From NCBI GenBank assembly GCA_900538305.1, contig UPXY01000001.1:1-64000 (forward strand): DNA of 64,000 bases, read 5' to 3'. A program made the translations under genes and the position numbers. Positions 36,788-45,843 of the stretch are shown here, piece after piece (position 1 is the first letter of the stretch; each line of letters opens with the position of its first letter). A model generated the notes under the pieces. That model saw only the letters and a list, made by a program, of their open reading frames with translations, searched no databases and was not told where the DNA came from. The DNA is from an uncultured Collinsella sp. (GTDB lineage Bacteria; Actinomycetota; Coriobacteriia; Coriobacteriales; Coriobacteriaceae).

Positions 36788-38998
36788 TCACTCCTCGTTG
36801 GCCATAGCCTCCTCGGCAAAGCGAGCGGCTTCGGCGGCAATCTCCTCATCACTCTGGCGTGGCTTGCGGCGCGTCGAGGCATCCTTGGTGCCTGCGGCCT
36901 TCACCTCTCCCGCCACCTCGCGCTCGAGATAGGCACTCCACTCATCGTTGAGTAGCGCCTCCACCGCCTCGCCCTCGACGGTTTCGCGCTCCAGAAGCAC
37001 GTTCGCCATGGTAACGAGCTGCTCGCGACGCTCTTCAAGGATTTGCTTCGCGCGGTCGTGCGCCTCGCGCATGATGCGCTGCACCTCGGCGTCGATACGC
37101 CGCGCGGTCTCCTCGGAATAATCCTGGTGGTTCGCGTAATCACGACCCAGGAACACCTGATGCTGAGCCTCACCGAACACCTGCGTGCCCAGTTCCTCGC
37201 TCATACCCAGGCGCGTGACCATCTCGCGTGCCATCTTCGTTGCGCGCTCGAGATCGTTCGAAGCGCCGCTCGTGATGTCGGCGCACATGAGCTCCTCGGC
37301 AACGCGCCCGCCCAAGAACACCGCGAGCTCATCGAGCATCTCGTTGCGAGTCTTGAGGAAATGATCTTCAGTGGGCAGCTGCATGGTGTAGCCGAGCGCC
37401 TGGCCGCGCGGGATAATCGTGATCTTGTGCACCGGGTCGGAATGCTCGAGCACGTGCCCCACGAGCGCATGCCCGCTCTCGTGGTACGCGATGACGCTGC
37501 GTTCGGTCTCGGTCATGACGCGCGTCTTGCGCTCGGGGCCGGCGATGACGCGCTCCATGGACTCCTCAATCTCGTCCATGGTGATGCGCTCGTGGTGCCG
37601 GCGCGCCGTGAGCAGCGCTGCTTCGTTCATGAGGTTCGCAAGATCGGCGCCGGTGAAGCCAACGGTGAGCTTCGCAAGCTTCTCGAAGCTCACGTCCTCG
37701 CCCAAAGGCTTGTTCGCCGCATGCACGCGTAGAATCTGCTCGCGTCCCTTCACGTCGGGACGGTCGACGGTAATCTGGCGGTCAAAACGTCCGGGGCGCA
37801 GAAGAGCCGGATCGAGGATGTCCGGGCGGTTCGTCGCGGCGATGAGGATGACGCTCTCGCTCTCCTCGAAACCGTCCATCTCGACCAGCAGCTGGTTCAA
37901 CGTCTGCTCGCGCTCGTCGTGCCCGCCACCGAGGCCGGCACCGCGCTGGCGTCCCACAGCATCGATCTCGTCGATGAAGATGATCGACGGCGCCTGCTCC
38001 TTGGCGCTCTTGAAGAGGTCGCGCACGCGGCTCGCACCCACGCCCACGAACATCTCCACGAAGTCGGAGCCCGAGATGGAGAAGAACGGCACGCCCGCCT
38101 CGCCCGCCACCGCTTTGGCAAGCAGCGTCTTACCGGTACCCGGAGGGCCTACGAGCAGCACGCCGCGGGGAATCTTCGCACCGAGCTTGCGGTAGCGATC
38201 CGGATCGGAAAGGAAGTCGCGCACCTCCTCGAGCTCTTCGACTGCCTCATCGATACCGGCGACGTCGGCGAACTTCACCTTGGGACGCGTCGCCTCGTTC
38301 GTCTTGGCGTTCGTCTTGCCGAACTGCATAGCCTTGTTGTTAGCGCCCATCATCTGGCGCATGAAGTACAGCATGAGCAGCACGAGCACGGCCGTGGGCG
38401 CGATGCTCAGCATGAGATCCATGAACGCGTTTGGATCGCTCGTGTTCACGACGTACTCGGTCGCGGGGTGCGCCGCCATGAGCTCGGCAAGCGCATCGGA
38501 GCCGATATACGTCGAGGTGAAGGGGACCGCCGCCTGGTCTTTGCCGACGTCTTCAGCGTCTTCCCAATAGAGACCCTCGAGCGATCCATCGGCGATGGTA
38601 TAGGTCACGGAATCGACGCGACCATCTTCCACGGCGGTCACGAACTCGCTTGTTGCGAGCTTCGTCGTCTCGGACGCGTGTCCCGCGCCGCCATTCATGG
38701 TGAACGCCAGGTATGCCACGAGCGCGCAAGCGACCAAGATGTACAGCCACGACATGCGCGAGGGGCCGCGGCGCCCGCCGCGGTTGGGGTCTCCCGAGCC
38801 GGGGCGCATGCCCGTCATCTGGTTGCGTGGCACCTGCTCGCCACGGGGGTTTCCCCCATCGCGCTCGTCGTGTGCCGGCTGGTTCCGCTCGGCGCCGTGC
38901 GCGTCATCGCCGCCCGTCGGCTCGCCGCCGGGGCGCTCGTGGCGTGCGGCACTGCCATCGCCTGCCGCGTTCTGCTCTTCTTCGATACGATCGGACAT
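36788..38998 (-). CDS. ftsH: ATP-dependent zinc metalloprotease FtsH with long N-terminal extension
   Basis: A 736-aa membrane AAA+ protease. Walker A GPPGTGKTLLAKA, Walker B IIFIDEID, the SRH region ATNRPDILDPALLRPGRFDRQ and the protease motif YHESGHALVGH are intact. Before the first membrane helix (around 80-100) is an 80-residue hydrophilic region rich in Gly, Arg, Asn and Glu, where typical FtsH has only a few residues. Start ATG 38998 follows the hpt stop by one base; GGAGG is 12 nt upstream. tilS-hpt-ftsH is a conserved Gram-positive order. Confidence 0.96.
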   Translation of the reverse strand: MSDRIEEEQNAAGDGSAARHERPGGEPTGGDDAHGAERNQPAHDERDGGNPRGEQVPRNQMTGMRPGSGDPNRGGRRGPSRMSWLYILVACALVAYLAFTMNGGAGHASETTKLATSEFVTAVEDGRVDSVTYTIADGSLEGLYWEDAEDVGKDQAAVPFTSTYIGSDALAELMAAHPATEYVVNTSDPNAFMDLMLSIAPTAVLVLLMLYFMRQMMGANNKAMQFGKTNAKTNEATRPKVKFADVAGIDEAVEELEEVRDFLSDPDRYRKLGAKIPRGVLLVGPPGTGKTLLAKAVAGEAGVPFFSISGSDFVEMFVGVGASRVRDLFKSAKEQAPSIIFIDEIDAVGRQRGAGLGGGHDEREQTLNQLLVEMDGFEESESVILIAATNRPDILDPALLRPGRFDRQITVDRPDVKGREQILRVHAANKPLGEDVSFEKLAKLTVGFTGADLANLMNEAALLTARRHHERITMDEIEESMERVIAGPERKTRVMTETERSVIAYHESGHALVGHVLEHSDPVHKITIIPRGQALGYTMQLPTEDHFLKTRNEMLDELAVFLGGRVAEELMCADITSGASNDLERATKMAREMVTRLGMSEELGTQVFGEAQHQVFLGRDYANHQDYSEETARRIDAEVQRIMREAHDRAKQILEERREQLVTMANVLLERETVEGEAVEALLNDEWSAYLEREVAGEVKAAGTKDASTRRKPRQSDEEIAAEAARFAEEAMANEE

Positions 38999-38999
38999 G

Positions 39000-39566
39000 T
39001 TACGAATAAACCTCCGGTTTAAGAATTCCCACATAGGGGAGGTTGCGGTAGCGCTCCGCGAAGTCGAGGCCGTAACCCACGACGAACTCGTCGGGACAAT
39101 GCGCGCCCACGTACTTCGGGTTGATAGCGGCCTGCTTGCCCTCGACGTCCTTCCACAGGAAGGCGGCGACCTCAAGCGAGGCGGGGTTGCGGCTGCTCAG
39201 GTTCTTCATAAGGTACTTGAGCGTGAGGCCGGAATCGAGGATGTCCTCGACGATCAGCACGTCGCGCCCCTTGATATCCATATCGAGGTCTTTCACGATG
39301 CGGACGATACCCGAGGTCTTCGCCTTGTCGCCATAGCTCGAGACGGCCATGAAGTCGATGGCGAGCGGAAGGTCGATCGAGCGCATGAGATCGCCCATGA
39401 AGACGACCGCCCCGCGCAACACAGCGATGAGCACCAGATCCTTCCCCTGGTAGTCGCGGCTGATCTCGCTTCCCAAACGCTGCACGATACCCCGGATGTC
39501 CTCTTCGCTGAAAAGGATGGACTCAACATCTGGATGCATCGTCGAAAGCTCGCTCTTCGTTTCCAT
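39000..39566 (-). CDS. hpt: hypoxanthine phosphoribosyltransferase
   Basis: A 188-aa purine salvage enzyme making IMP or GMP from the base and PRPP. The PRPP loop VLIVEDILDSGLTLKYL, the SYGDKAKTSG flexible loop and DEFVVGYGLDFAERYRNLPYVG are characteristic. Lies between tilS and ftsH. Confidence 0.95.
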   Translation of the reverse strand: METKSELSTMHPDVESILFSEEDIRGIVQRLGSEISRDYQGKDLVLIAVLRGAVVFMGDLMRSIDLPLAIDFMAVSSYGDKAKTSGIVRIVKDLDMDIKGRDVLIVEDILDSGLTLKYLMKNLSSRNPASLEVAAFLWKDVEGKQAAINPKYVGAHCPDEFVVGYGLDFAERYRNLPYVGILKPEVYS

Positions 39567-39620
39567 AGCAACCCTCCTGCTCGCCGATATACGTATGGCA
39601 GCTTACCCCACCGCGCGGAC

Positions 39621-41168
39621 TTATTCCGCGGAATCGAGGGAATGGATGGTTAATTGTATCAATACGCGACTCATCGCCGTGCATTTGAAGCGCTCGTCAA
39701 GGCGAATTCCGCCAACCCACACAACGGCACCGCCGGGCGCGGTGCGCACGATGGGCACGAGTGGACGCTCCGCGACCGGAACCTGCTCCTCACCGAGGAT
39801 GTCGGAAACCTTCTTCGACCTGCCGTGCATGCCGAGCGGGCACATAAGGTCTCCCGGAGCGAGCGAGTCGACCCACAGGCGCGCCGCGCGAGCCTCCACA
39901 GGCACGCCGTCTCCCGATTCCTTCAGGCGCACGAGGTCGCGTTCGGCATATCCAAGCGACGCGGCATCCACGAAGGCCACCTCTTCGCCCGCGGGCGAAG
40001 CAGAAGCTCTCTCGCGCACATAGGCGATGATATCGTATCCGGCGGGAACGCGTTCGATCGATGCCTCGAGCACCCGTCCCGCGGCGAGCGCCATGCGGCC
40101 GGGTACGGTGAGCCAGCCAGCTGAGAGCTCTTCGCGGGCGGCAGCGGTGCGCATCGAGCAGGTACCGAACTCCATGCGCACGTCGATGCCCGCGGGAAGC
40201 GTGGTCGACCCCTCCCCTGAAGCCACGCATGCGAGCACGGCTTCGACATGACGGAGCTCGAGGCGCGCATCTTGGTCGAGCTGGCGCACGGCGAGACGCA
40301 CCATGCGGCGCGCGATGGCCACCTCGGCGGATGCCAGGCGCGCACCGTCGAGCACGATGAGCCCCTCCTGCCGGCGCTTGGTGCATACCCGCAACGCCTG
40401 TGCGGCGAGCTGCGACATGAACGCATCCTCATCGCCCAGGATGTCGCACGCGGCACTCACGTTGCGCGCGACGTTGCGGTTGCGCTCGCGCAAAACGGGC
40501 ATCACGCGGTGACGCACGAAATTTCTCAGGTACGCGGTGTCTTGGTTGCTCTCGTCCTCGCGCCAGGGAATGCCCGCGACCTCGAGATAGCGGCAGAGTT
40601 CGTCGTGGGTGGTGTCGATGAGCGGCCGCACGATAATGTTGCGACGCCGCGGGATGCTCGAGAGGCCGGCGGCACCCGCACCCTTGATGGCATTCATGAT
40701 GAACGTCTCCGCGCGGTCGCTCGCCGTATGGGCGGTTGCGATGCGCGCGGCAGAGCGTGGAGCGTTCGCCTCGGCGCATAGTTCGCGCACGTACCGGCGG
40801 GCGGCAACATAGCGCACCTCGCGTGCCGCGGCCTCGAGGTTCTGACCGCCCAGGTTCGCGAATGATGCGTGCTCCACGCAGAGCGGTAGCCCGAAGCGCT
40901 CGCAGAGCTCCCGGACGAACGCCTCGTCCGCATCCGACGCCTCACCGCGCAGGTGATGGTTCACATGGAGCACATGCAGGCGCTCGCGGGCGATGCGCGC
41001 CCGACCGAGACCGTCGTCCAAGTCGAGCTGTGAGGTACAGGCCATGACGAGCAGCGCTGTGGAATCTGCCCCGCCGGAGACCATGAGCACCACCGGAGCT
41101 GCGGGATGCGCTTGTGCGCGAACACCGCGCGAACGATGCGGCGCGAACCGCTGCGCTACCGTTGGCAT
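39621..41168 (-). CDS. tilS: tRNA(Ile)-lysidine synthase
   Basis: A 515-aa TilS, which converts C34 of tRNA-Ile(CAU) to lysidine so it reads AUA. The N-terminal PP-loop LMVSGGADSTALLV is intact, with LHVNHHLRGEASDADEAFV and RDNxDT-type substitutions (REDESNQDTAYLRNFVRHRVMP). The C-terminal part fits TilS substrate-binding domains. ATG at 41168, four bases after GGGAGGG. Confidence 0.93.
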   Translation of the reverse strand: MPTVAQRFAPHRSRGVRAQAHPAAPVVLMVSGGADSTALLVMACTSQLDLDDGLGRARIARERLHVLHVNHHLRGEASDADEAFVRELCERFGLPLCVEHASFANLGGQNLEAAAREVRYVAARRYVRELCAEANAPRSAARIATAHTASDRAETFIMNAIKGAGAAGLSSIPRRRNIIVRPLIDTTHDELCRYLEVAGIPWREDESNQDTAYLRNFVRHRVMPVLRERNRNVARNVSAACDILGDEDAFMSQLAAQALRVCTKRRQEGLIVLDGARLASAEVAIARRMVRLAVRQLDQDARLELRHVEAVLACVASGEGSTTLPAGIDVRMEFGTCSMRTAAAREELSAGWLTVPGRMALAAGRVLEASIERVPAGYDIIAYVRERASASPAGEEVAFVDAASLGYAERDLVRLKESGDGVPVEARAARLWVDSLAPGDLMCPLGMHGRSKKVSDILGEEQVPVAERPLVPIVRTAPGGAVVWVGGIRLDERFKCTAMSRVLIQLTIHSLDSAE

Positions 41169-41200
41169 GCACCCTCCCATCTTCGTCTGTAGCAGCACTC

Positions 41201-41230
41201 TTGGGATTTTCCCACATACATTCGTACAAT
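41201..41230 (+). promoter_or_regulatory. candidate promoter of the YycJ-like gene
   Basis: TTGGGA (41201-41206), 18-bp spacer, TACAAT (41225-41230), about 36 nt before the start at 41266. The spacer begins inside a GGGATTTTCCC inverted repeat. Confidence 0.5.
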
Positions 41231-41265
41231 ATTCCCTTGGATAATGTTACATCGGAAGGAAACGC

Positions 41266-42084
41266 ATGCCGAACGCGATGCACCTCCATATCCTCGGCAG
41301 TGGCTCAAAAGGGAACTGCTCGATCGTGGAGTCGCCCGCCGGGTTCATCATGATCGACAACGGCTTCTCGCGTCGGGAGACGCTCGCTCGCATGCACGCG
41401 CTCGGTTTGGACGAAAGCCGGGTGCGCGCGCTCATCCTTACGCACGAGCATAGCGATCATACGCGCGGTGTTGTGGTGTGGTGCAAGCGCTTTAGCGGGA
41501 CGCTCATCGCGAGCGCAGGTACACCGGAGGCGCGATCTGGCTTCGACGCCCTTCCGTTCCAAGCGGTTGAACCTGGCGAGGCGTTCGATATCGAAGATGT
41601 GCACGTCCAGACCTTTCCCACCTCGCACGACGTTGTAAACCCCATGGGACTGCGCTTGAGCTGCGGAGATGACGCCATAGGATTCGCCACCGATACCGGC
41701 ACGCTCTCCGACGGCGCGCGGGATGCACTCCACGATGCACGCATCCTTGCCCTTGAATGCAACCACGATGTCCATATGCTCACATCTGGCGATTACCCCC
41801 GCTTTCTCAAGGAGCGCATCCTCTCGAACACGGGTCATCTTTCGAACGCCCAGGCAGCGGAAGCCGTGTGCGAGCTCGTTACCAGCCGCACCGAAGAGCT
41901 TGTCGCCATGCACATATCTCAAGAGAACAACCGCCCTGGTCTCGCGGTGCGCGCGCTCGCCTGCGCGCTCGGTGCCACGCTCGATAACGACCTTGGGACC
42001 GCAGCGACGCTCGAACGGCCAGGCACGGCACCGGGGCTGCACATTCGCGCCGCCGGCCAAGACCGCCCCTTAAGCATCTGGTAG
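41266..42084 (+). CDS. MBL-fold metal-dependent hydrolase (YycJ/WalJ-like)
   Basis: A 272-aa metallo-beta-lactamase-fold protein. LGSGSKGNCS at the N-terminus and the HxHxDH motif in LTHEHSDHTRG are family marks; later metal ligands lie in PTSHDVVNP, FATDTG and MHISQENNRP. YycJ-type proteins act as nucleases or in cell-wall and DNA-repair coordination. AAGGAAACGC precedes the ATG. Unlike in Firmicutes, it is not beside a walRK system. Confidence 0.88.
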   Translation: MPNAMHLHILGSGSKGNCSIVESPAGFIMIDNGFSRRETLARMHALGLDESRVRALILTHEHSDHTRGVVVWCKRFSGTLIASAGTPEARSGFDALPFQAVEPGEAFDIEDVHVQTFPTSHDVVNPMGLRLSCGDDAIGFATDTGTLSDGARDALHDARILALECNHDVHMLTSGDYPRFLKERILSNTGHLSNAQAAEAVCELVTSRTEELVAMHISQENNRPGLAVRALACALGATLDNDLGTAATLERPGTAPGLHIRAAGQDRPLSIW

Positions 42085-42130
42085 ATGAAACGGCGGCTCG
42101 ACCAGCAGGCGCGGATCGCCGCTCACGAAA

Positions 42131-42156
42131 AAAGGGGCTCCCCAAGGAACCCCTTT
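42131..42156. terminator. bidirectional terminator between the YycJ-like gene and hsp20
   Basis: AAAGGGG / CCCCTTT stem flanked by runs of A on the left and T-rich sequence on the right. On the minus strand it is followed by TTTTTT, suiting hsp20; it can also serve the plus-strand gene. Confidence 0.8.
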
Positions 42157-42189
42157 CATCCGAATTGTTGGAAAAGCTAGAAGACGTCG

Positions 42190-42618
42190 TTAGTCGATCG
42201 AAACCTTCGTGACGTTCTTCTTCTCGACGATCTTCGGCACGGAGACGGTGAGCACGCCGTCGGCGAAACGAGCGGAGAGACCCTCGTTCGACGCATCCTT
42301 GAGGTAGATCCCGCGCGTGGCGCTGAAGGCGGAGAACTCGCGCTGCAGGTAATTCTTGCCCTCGTTCTCCTCCTTATCCTCGACGTTCACCGAGATGGAA
42401 AGACGACCCTCGTTGAGCTCGACGTCGATCTCGTCCTTGTTCACGCCAGCAAGATATGCCTTGACCTCGTAGCCGTCACCCTTATCTTCGACATCCATGG
42501 GGAACGCGCGCGAAGCGGGCGCGGACGCGAGGTCCATCATGTCGTCGAACGCGTCGAGAAGCGACGTATTGAAAGGACGAATACCGAACACCGAACGATA
42601 CGGAACCATGCTAGCCAT
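42190..42618 (-). CDS. small heat shock protein Hsp20
   Basis: A 142-aa alpha-crystallin-type chaperone that holds unfolding proteins. The core spans about 40-142 (MDVEDKGDGYEVKAYLAGVNKDEIDVEL ... LKDASNEGLSARFADGVLTVSVPK), with the conserved ADGVLTVSVPK strand. The ATG at 42618, 10 nt after GGAG, is preferred to one two codons upstream. An inverted repeat upstream may mark its promoter. Confidence 0.93.
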   Translation of the reverse strand: MASMVPYRSVFGIRPFNTSLLDAFDDMMDLASAPASRAFPMDVEDKGDGYEVKAYLAGVNKDEIDVELNEGRLSISVNVEDKEENEGKNYLQREFSAFSATRGIYLKDASNEGLSARFADGVLTVSVPKIVEKKNVTKVSID

Positions 42619-42745
42619 AATCAACCACTCCTTTGTGGATTGCCCGGGTATTGGCTCCCGGGACTTCTTTGGACACTGTTCTTATGCCCTCATGAGTGGC
42701 TTCTAAACAACACTGCTAAGATTTTTTAAGCGTCACAGTATCATC

Positions 42746-42772
42746 AAATCTAAGTCTAGTATGCTTAGATTT
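42746..42772 (-). promoter_or_regulatory. inverted repeat upstream of hsp20
   Basis: AAATCTAA / TTAGATTT (8-bp arms, 11-nt spacing), about 130 nt before hsp20. On the minus strand TTGATG next to it could be a -35. It does not match CIRCE or HAIR elements. The gap 42619-43034 otherwise holds only another palindrome (42922-42936). Confidence 0.4.
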
Positions 42773-42921
42773 ATGAGCATCGCACCCGTTCGCTCCAAAA
42801 CCGTCTATTCCGTGTTGCCGGGAGGCGGACGAATGGGCGACTCCTCTTCAACGTACGCTTGACGCAGAGCGCCTTACGTCGCCCCTCACCATTCTTTTTT
42901 AAGGCGTGCACCTGCATTTTA

Positions 42922-42936
42922 TGCATAAGTTATGCA
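42922..42936 (+). promoter_or_regulatory. 15-bp perfect palindrome upstream of the tail-anchored protein gene
   Basis: TGCATAA-G-TTATGCA, about 100 nt before the start of the downstream gene. The symmetry suggests a dimeric regulator site; which one is unknown. Confidence 0.4.
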
Positions 42937-43034
42937 ACCTGCGTGAACGGGGGTTCGCAGGCGGGCACATTGCATACGAAGAAGTCCCGAGCATATATCA
43001 TGTATTCGTGAGAGGCACATACGATCGAGGCGCC

Positions 43035-43481
43035 ATGGCAGACAGCACTTCTAGACAAGACCAGACAGATTCCGGCCGCAGCCCGCAACGTCGGACTTCA
43101 AATACGCCTTATCGGCGTACGGTGCCGCATGTCTCACAGAGCCCTATCACCGATGAAAACTACACGCGCGTGCTGCATGCGCAGCATGAATCTCAGCAGA
43201 CCGGACAGCATACGACGACCCCTGGGCGAAAACACATGGGCGTCGCCACCGCCGACCCACAGTACCTTCCGCAAAGCGGACCTGCGCACCCTCGCCGTTC
43301 GAACCCCGGCGATACCGGACAACGTCAGCAGCTGCACTACGAGCGGTATCTGCAGACGCCCGGCTCAAAAAAGAGCATCTTCGTCGCCCGACAAGAGCGC
43401 GCGAGACGGCATGCCATAGTCGTAGCCATCATCGCCCTGGTGCTCGTCGCCCTGGTGCTCTGGCTCATCCTCTTCCGCTAA
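43035..43481 (+). CDS. hypothetical tail-anchored membrane protein
   Basis: A 148-aa protein. The first 120 residues are hydrophilic, rich in Gln, Ser, Thr, Arg and Pro (TSRQDQTDSGRSPQRRTS), probably disordered. The last 22 residues are one membrane helix after a basic cluster (RQERARRH, then IVVAIIALVLVALVLWLI), giving tail-anchored topology with the bulk in the cytoplasm. GAGG lies four bases before the ATG. The frame is open back to 42906 but the N-terminal part is not gene-like. No family recognised. Confidence 0.65.
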   Translation: MADSTSRQDQTDSGRSPQRRTSNTPYRRTVPHVSQSPITDENYTRVLHAQHESQQTGQHTTTPGRKHMGVATADPQYLPQSGPAHPRRSNPGDTGQRQQLHYERYLQTPGSKKSIFVARQERARRHAIVVAIIALVLVALVLWLILFR

Positions 43482-43590
43482 CATATCGTTCTTGCCACCG
43501 CATCGTGCATCACCCTGGAATCGAGCATGCTCGTGTCGTTTCCGTCACGAATGCACGCTCTCCAAGGTGGCGCGCGCCAGAACGTGAATA

Positions 43591-43636
43591 AACCCCCGAA
43601 GCGGGTCGCCTTGGCTCGGTTTCCGCTCCGGGGGTT
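43591..43636. terminator. bidirectional terminator between convergent genes
   Basis: AACCCCCG / CGGGGGTT outer stem with a GCGG / CCGC inner stem, in the gap between the tail-anchored gene (plus) and the phosphosugar mutase (minus). Confidence 0.8.
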
Positions 43637-43660
43637 CTTCGACTTCGCGTCGTTAATCCT

Positions 43661-45355
43661 TTACGAAAGCAGCTCGCGTCCGTCGGCCTCGATCTTCTCG
43701 ATGAGGGCATCGGCGGCAGCGGCATCAGCGCCCTTCGCGAAGATGTAAATCTTGATCTTGGGCTCGGTGCCGGAGGGGCGCACGATGGCCTTGTTGCCGC
43801 CCTCGAGGTCGAACTCGAGCACGTTTGCCTTCGGCAGGCCGTTCACGCCTTCCTTGTAGTCTACGACCTTCTCCACCGCAAGGCCGGCCATCTGGGCGGG
43901 TGCCTCGGCACGGAGGCTCGCCATGATGCCCGCCATCTTGCTCGCGCCCTCGGCGCCGGGGTAAGAGAGCGACACGGTCTTGTTGTGATAGTAGCCGTAC
44001 TTCTCATAGAGGTCACGCATAGCCTCGACGAGGTTCTTGCCCTTGAGTCGGTAATCCTGCGCCATCTGGCAAATGAGCAGCGATGCGTTCACCGCATCCT
44101 TGTCGCGCACATGATCGCCCGAGAGGTAGCCGTAAGATTCCTCGAAACCGAAGATGAAGCGGTCAACCTCACCCGCGTCGGCGAGCGACGTAATGATGTC
44201 ACCGATGTACTTGAAGCCCGTGAGGCAGCGGCGGAGCTCGAAGCCATAGTCCTCGGCAAGCGCATCCACCATGGCAGAGGACACGATCGTGGTGACGGCG
44301 ACCTTGTTGGAAAGGTCCTCGCCGCGCTCGGCGCGCATGCGGCAGATGTAGTCGAGCAAGAGAACGCCCATCTCGTTACCGGTGATGAGCGTGTAGTCGT
44401 CGCCGTCGGCGCAAGCCACACCCACGCGGTCGGCGTCCGGGTCGGTCGCGAGCAAGAGATCCGGCTGCACCTCGCGGCACAGGTCGATACCCTTCTGCAT
44501 GGCCTCGCGAATCTCCGGATTCGGATACGGGCAGGTGGGGAAGTCGCCGTTGGGATCCTTCTGCTCGGGCACGATGGTGATATCCGTGATGCCCGCGCGG
44601 TTGAGCACCGTGGTCACCGGGATGAGGCCGGTACCGTTGAGCGGGGTGTATACGAGCTTGAGGGGCGCTTCGGCCGCCTGCTCTTCGGTGAGGTTGCAGA
44701 CGGACTTCGAGAGCACGGCATCGTAATAGCGGTCGAGGCAATCATCACCGATCCACTCGATCTTGCCGGCAGCCACAGCCTCGTCGAAATCCATCGTCTT
44801 GATACCATGCCACATATCCACCTTGGCGATCGCGGCAGAGATGGCATCGGCCACCTCGGATGCGATCTGGCAACCATCGGGGCCGTAGGCCTTGTAGCCG
44901 TTATATTGCGCGGGGTTATGAGACGCCGTGACGCACACGCCACCAGAGCACTTGAGGTCGCGAACTGCCCAGGAAAGCGTGGGTACGGGCGAGATCTTGG
45001 GATACACCTTCGCCACGACACCGTTCGCTGCGAAGATAGCGGCGGCGGTCTTCACGAAGAGCTCACCGTTGTTGCGGCTGTCGCGTGCGATAGCAACGGT
45101 GGGGTTCTCGAAGTTGGCGACGAGATACTCGGCAAAACCCTGCGTAGCGCGGCCGACGGTATAGATGTTCATGCGGTTCGTACCGGCACCGAGCGTGCCG
45201 CGCAGTCCCGCCGTGCCGAACTCGAGATCCTGGAAAAACGCGTCGGTGATGGCGTTCTCGTCGCCCGCGTCCTTGAGTGCGACCAGCTCTGCCTTGAGCA
45301 CGTCGTCCTGAACGTTAGCGAGCCATTCATCGAGGAGCTCATGTACATCTGCCAT
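43661..45355 (-). CDS. phospho-sugar mutase (phosphoglucomutase, PgcA-like)
   Basis: A 564-aa alpha-D-phosphohexomutase with all canonical loops: GTAGLRG, catalytic TASHNPAQYNGYK, metal loop ATDPDADRVG, sugar loop GFEESYGYL and phosphate loop RPSGTEPKIKIYI. Length and sequence fit the PgcA/PGM2-like branch, interconverting glucose-1-P and glucose-6-P; phosphomannomutase or phosphopentomutase activity is possible. Contrast the degenerate paralogue at 471-1883. Confidence 0.94.
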   Translation of the reverse strand: MADVHELLDEWLANVQDDVLKAELVALKDAGDENAITDAFFQDLEFGTAGLRGTLGAGTNRMNIYTVGRATQGFAEYLVANFENPTVAIARDSRNNGELFVKTAAAIFAANGVVAKVYPKISPVPTLSWAVRDLKCSGGVCVTASHNPAQYNGYKAYGPDGCQIASEVADAISAAIAKVDMWHGIKTMDFDEAVAAGKIEWIGDDCLDRYYDAVLSKSVCNLTEEQAAEAPLKLVYTPLNGTGLIPVTTVLNRAGITDITIVPEQKDPNGDFPTCPYPNPEIREAMQKGIDLCREVQPDLLLATDPDADRVGVACADGDDYTLITGNEMGVLLLDYICRMRAERGEDLSNKVAVTTIVSSAMVDALAEDYGFELRRCLTGFKYIGDIITSLADAGEVDRFIFGFEESYGYLSGDHVRDKDAVNASLLICQMAQDYRLKGKNLVEAMRDLYEKYGYYHNKTVSLSYPGAEGASKMAGIMASLRAEAPAQMAGLAVEKVVDYKEGVNGLPKANVLEFDLEGGNKAIVRPSGTEPKIKIYIFAKGADAAAADALIEKIEADGRELLS

Positions 45356-45573
45356 AGGTAGCCTTCCTTTCGAGCAAAGCCCTGTCCCTCCCCGTGCGCT
45401 GGTGACGGGGCGGCGCCGAAGCGCGATATTGCTATAGATGATACGGCAATAAAGGTATTGGGGAGCAGACGCTCCGACAGGCGTACGGATTCGTCGGTGA
45501 CGGGGATATGGGATTGCTCCGATGAGATTGCCCCGCGTCGCCGCCTTAGAGAATCATTTATCCAAAGACGTGG

Positions 45574-45579
45574 TACAAT
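45574..45579 (+). promoter_or_regulatory. candidate -10 box (TACAAT) of tRNA-Lys
   Basis: TACAAT lies 10 nt before the tRNA. No convincing -35 element was found. The gap 45362-45573 must also carry the phosphosugar mutase promoter. Confidence 0.5.
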
Positions 45580-45588
45580 GCTGCGCGC

Positions 45589-45664
45589 GGGCCGTTAGCT
45601 CAGCTGGCAGAGCAGGGGACTTTTAATCCCAAGGTCTAGGGTTCGAACCCCTAACGGCCCACCA
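45589..45664 (+). tRNA. tRNA-Lys (anticodon UUU)
   Basis: 76 nt, cloverleaf with acceptor GGGCCGT / ACGGCCC, D arm GCTC-AGCTGGCAGAGC, anticodon loop CTTTTAA (UUU), T arm with GGTTCGAACCC, and encoded CCA. Confidence 0.97.
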
Positions 45665-45672
45665 TGAACACG

Positions 45673-45706
45673 AACGCCCGGCGCCGTCGCGGTGCCGGGC
45701 GTTTTT
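45673..45706 (+). terminator. rho-independent terminator of tRNA-Lys
   Basis: Perfect 10-bp stem AACGCCCGGC / GCCGGGCGTT followed by TTTTT. Confidence 0.92.
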
Positions 45707-45786
45707 GTTGAGCATATTCGGCATCGGGATGCGCAAGCGAGACGAACCGCATGGTTTTGTTAACATCTTCATCCACAGTACTCATT

Positions 45787-45806
45787 TGTCTATGATGTCT
45801 ATAATC
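45787..45806 (+). promoter_or_regulatory. deoC upstream repeats resembling the PTS-regulon operator
   Basis: TGTCTATGATG followed by TGTCTATAATC, a 9-bp-spaced direct repeat containing a TATAAT (45800-45805). The second unit matches AACGTCTATAAC of the gntR promoter at 9 of 12 positions. No good -35 is seen. Regulon membership is tentative. Confidence 0.35.
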
Positions 45807-45843
45807 TTTATTGCTTGAAACTTCCTACACACCGGAGGTCTGT

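Noticed and set aside
42746..42772. HrcA (CIRCE) or HspR (HAIR) site for hsp20
   Set aside because: Arms AAATCTAA / TTAGATTT match neither TTAGCACTC-N9-GAGTGCTAA nor CTTGAGT-N7-ACTCAAG.
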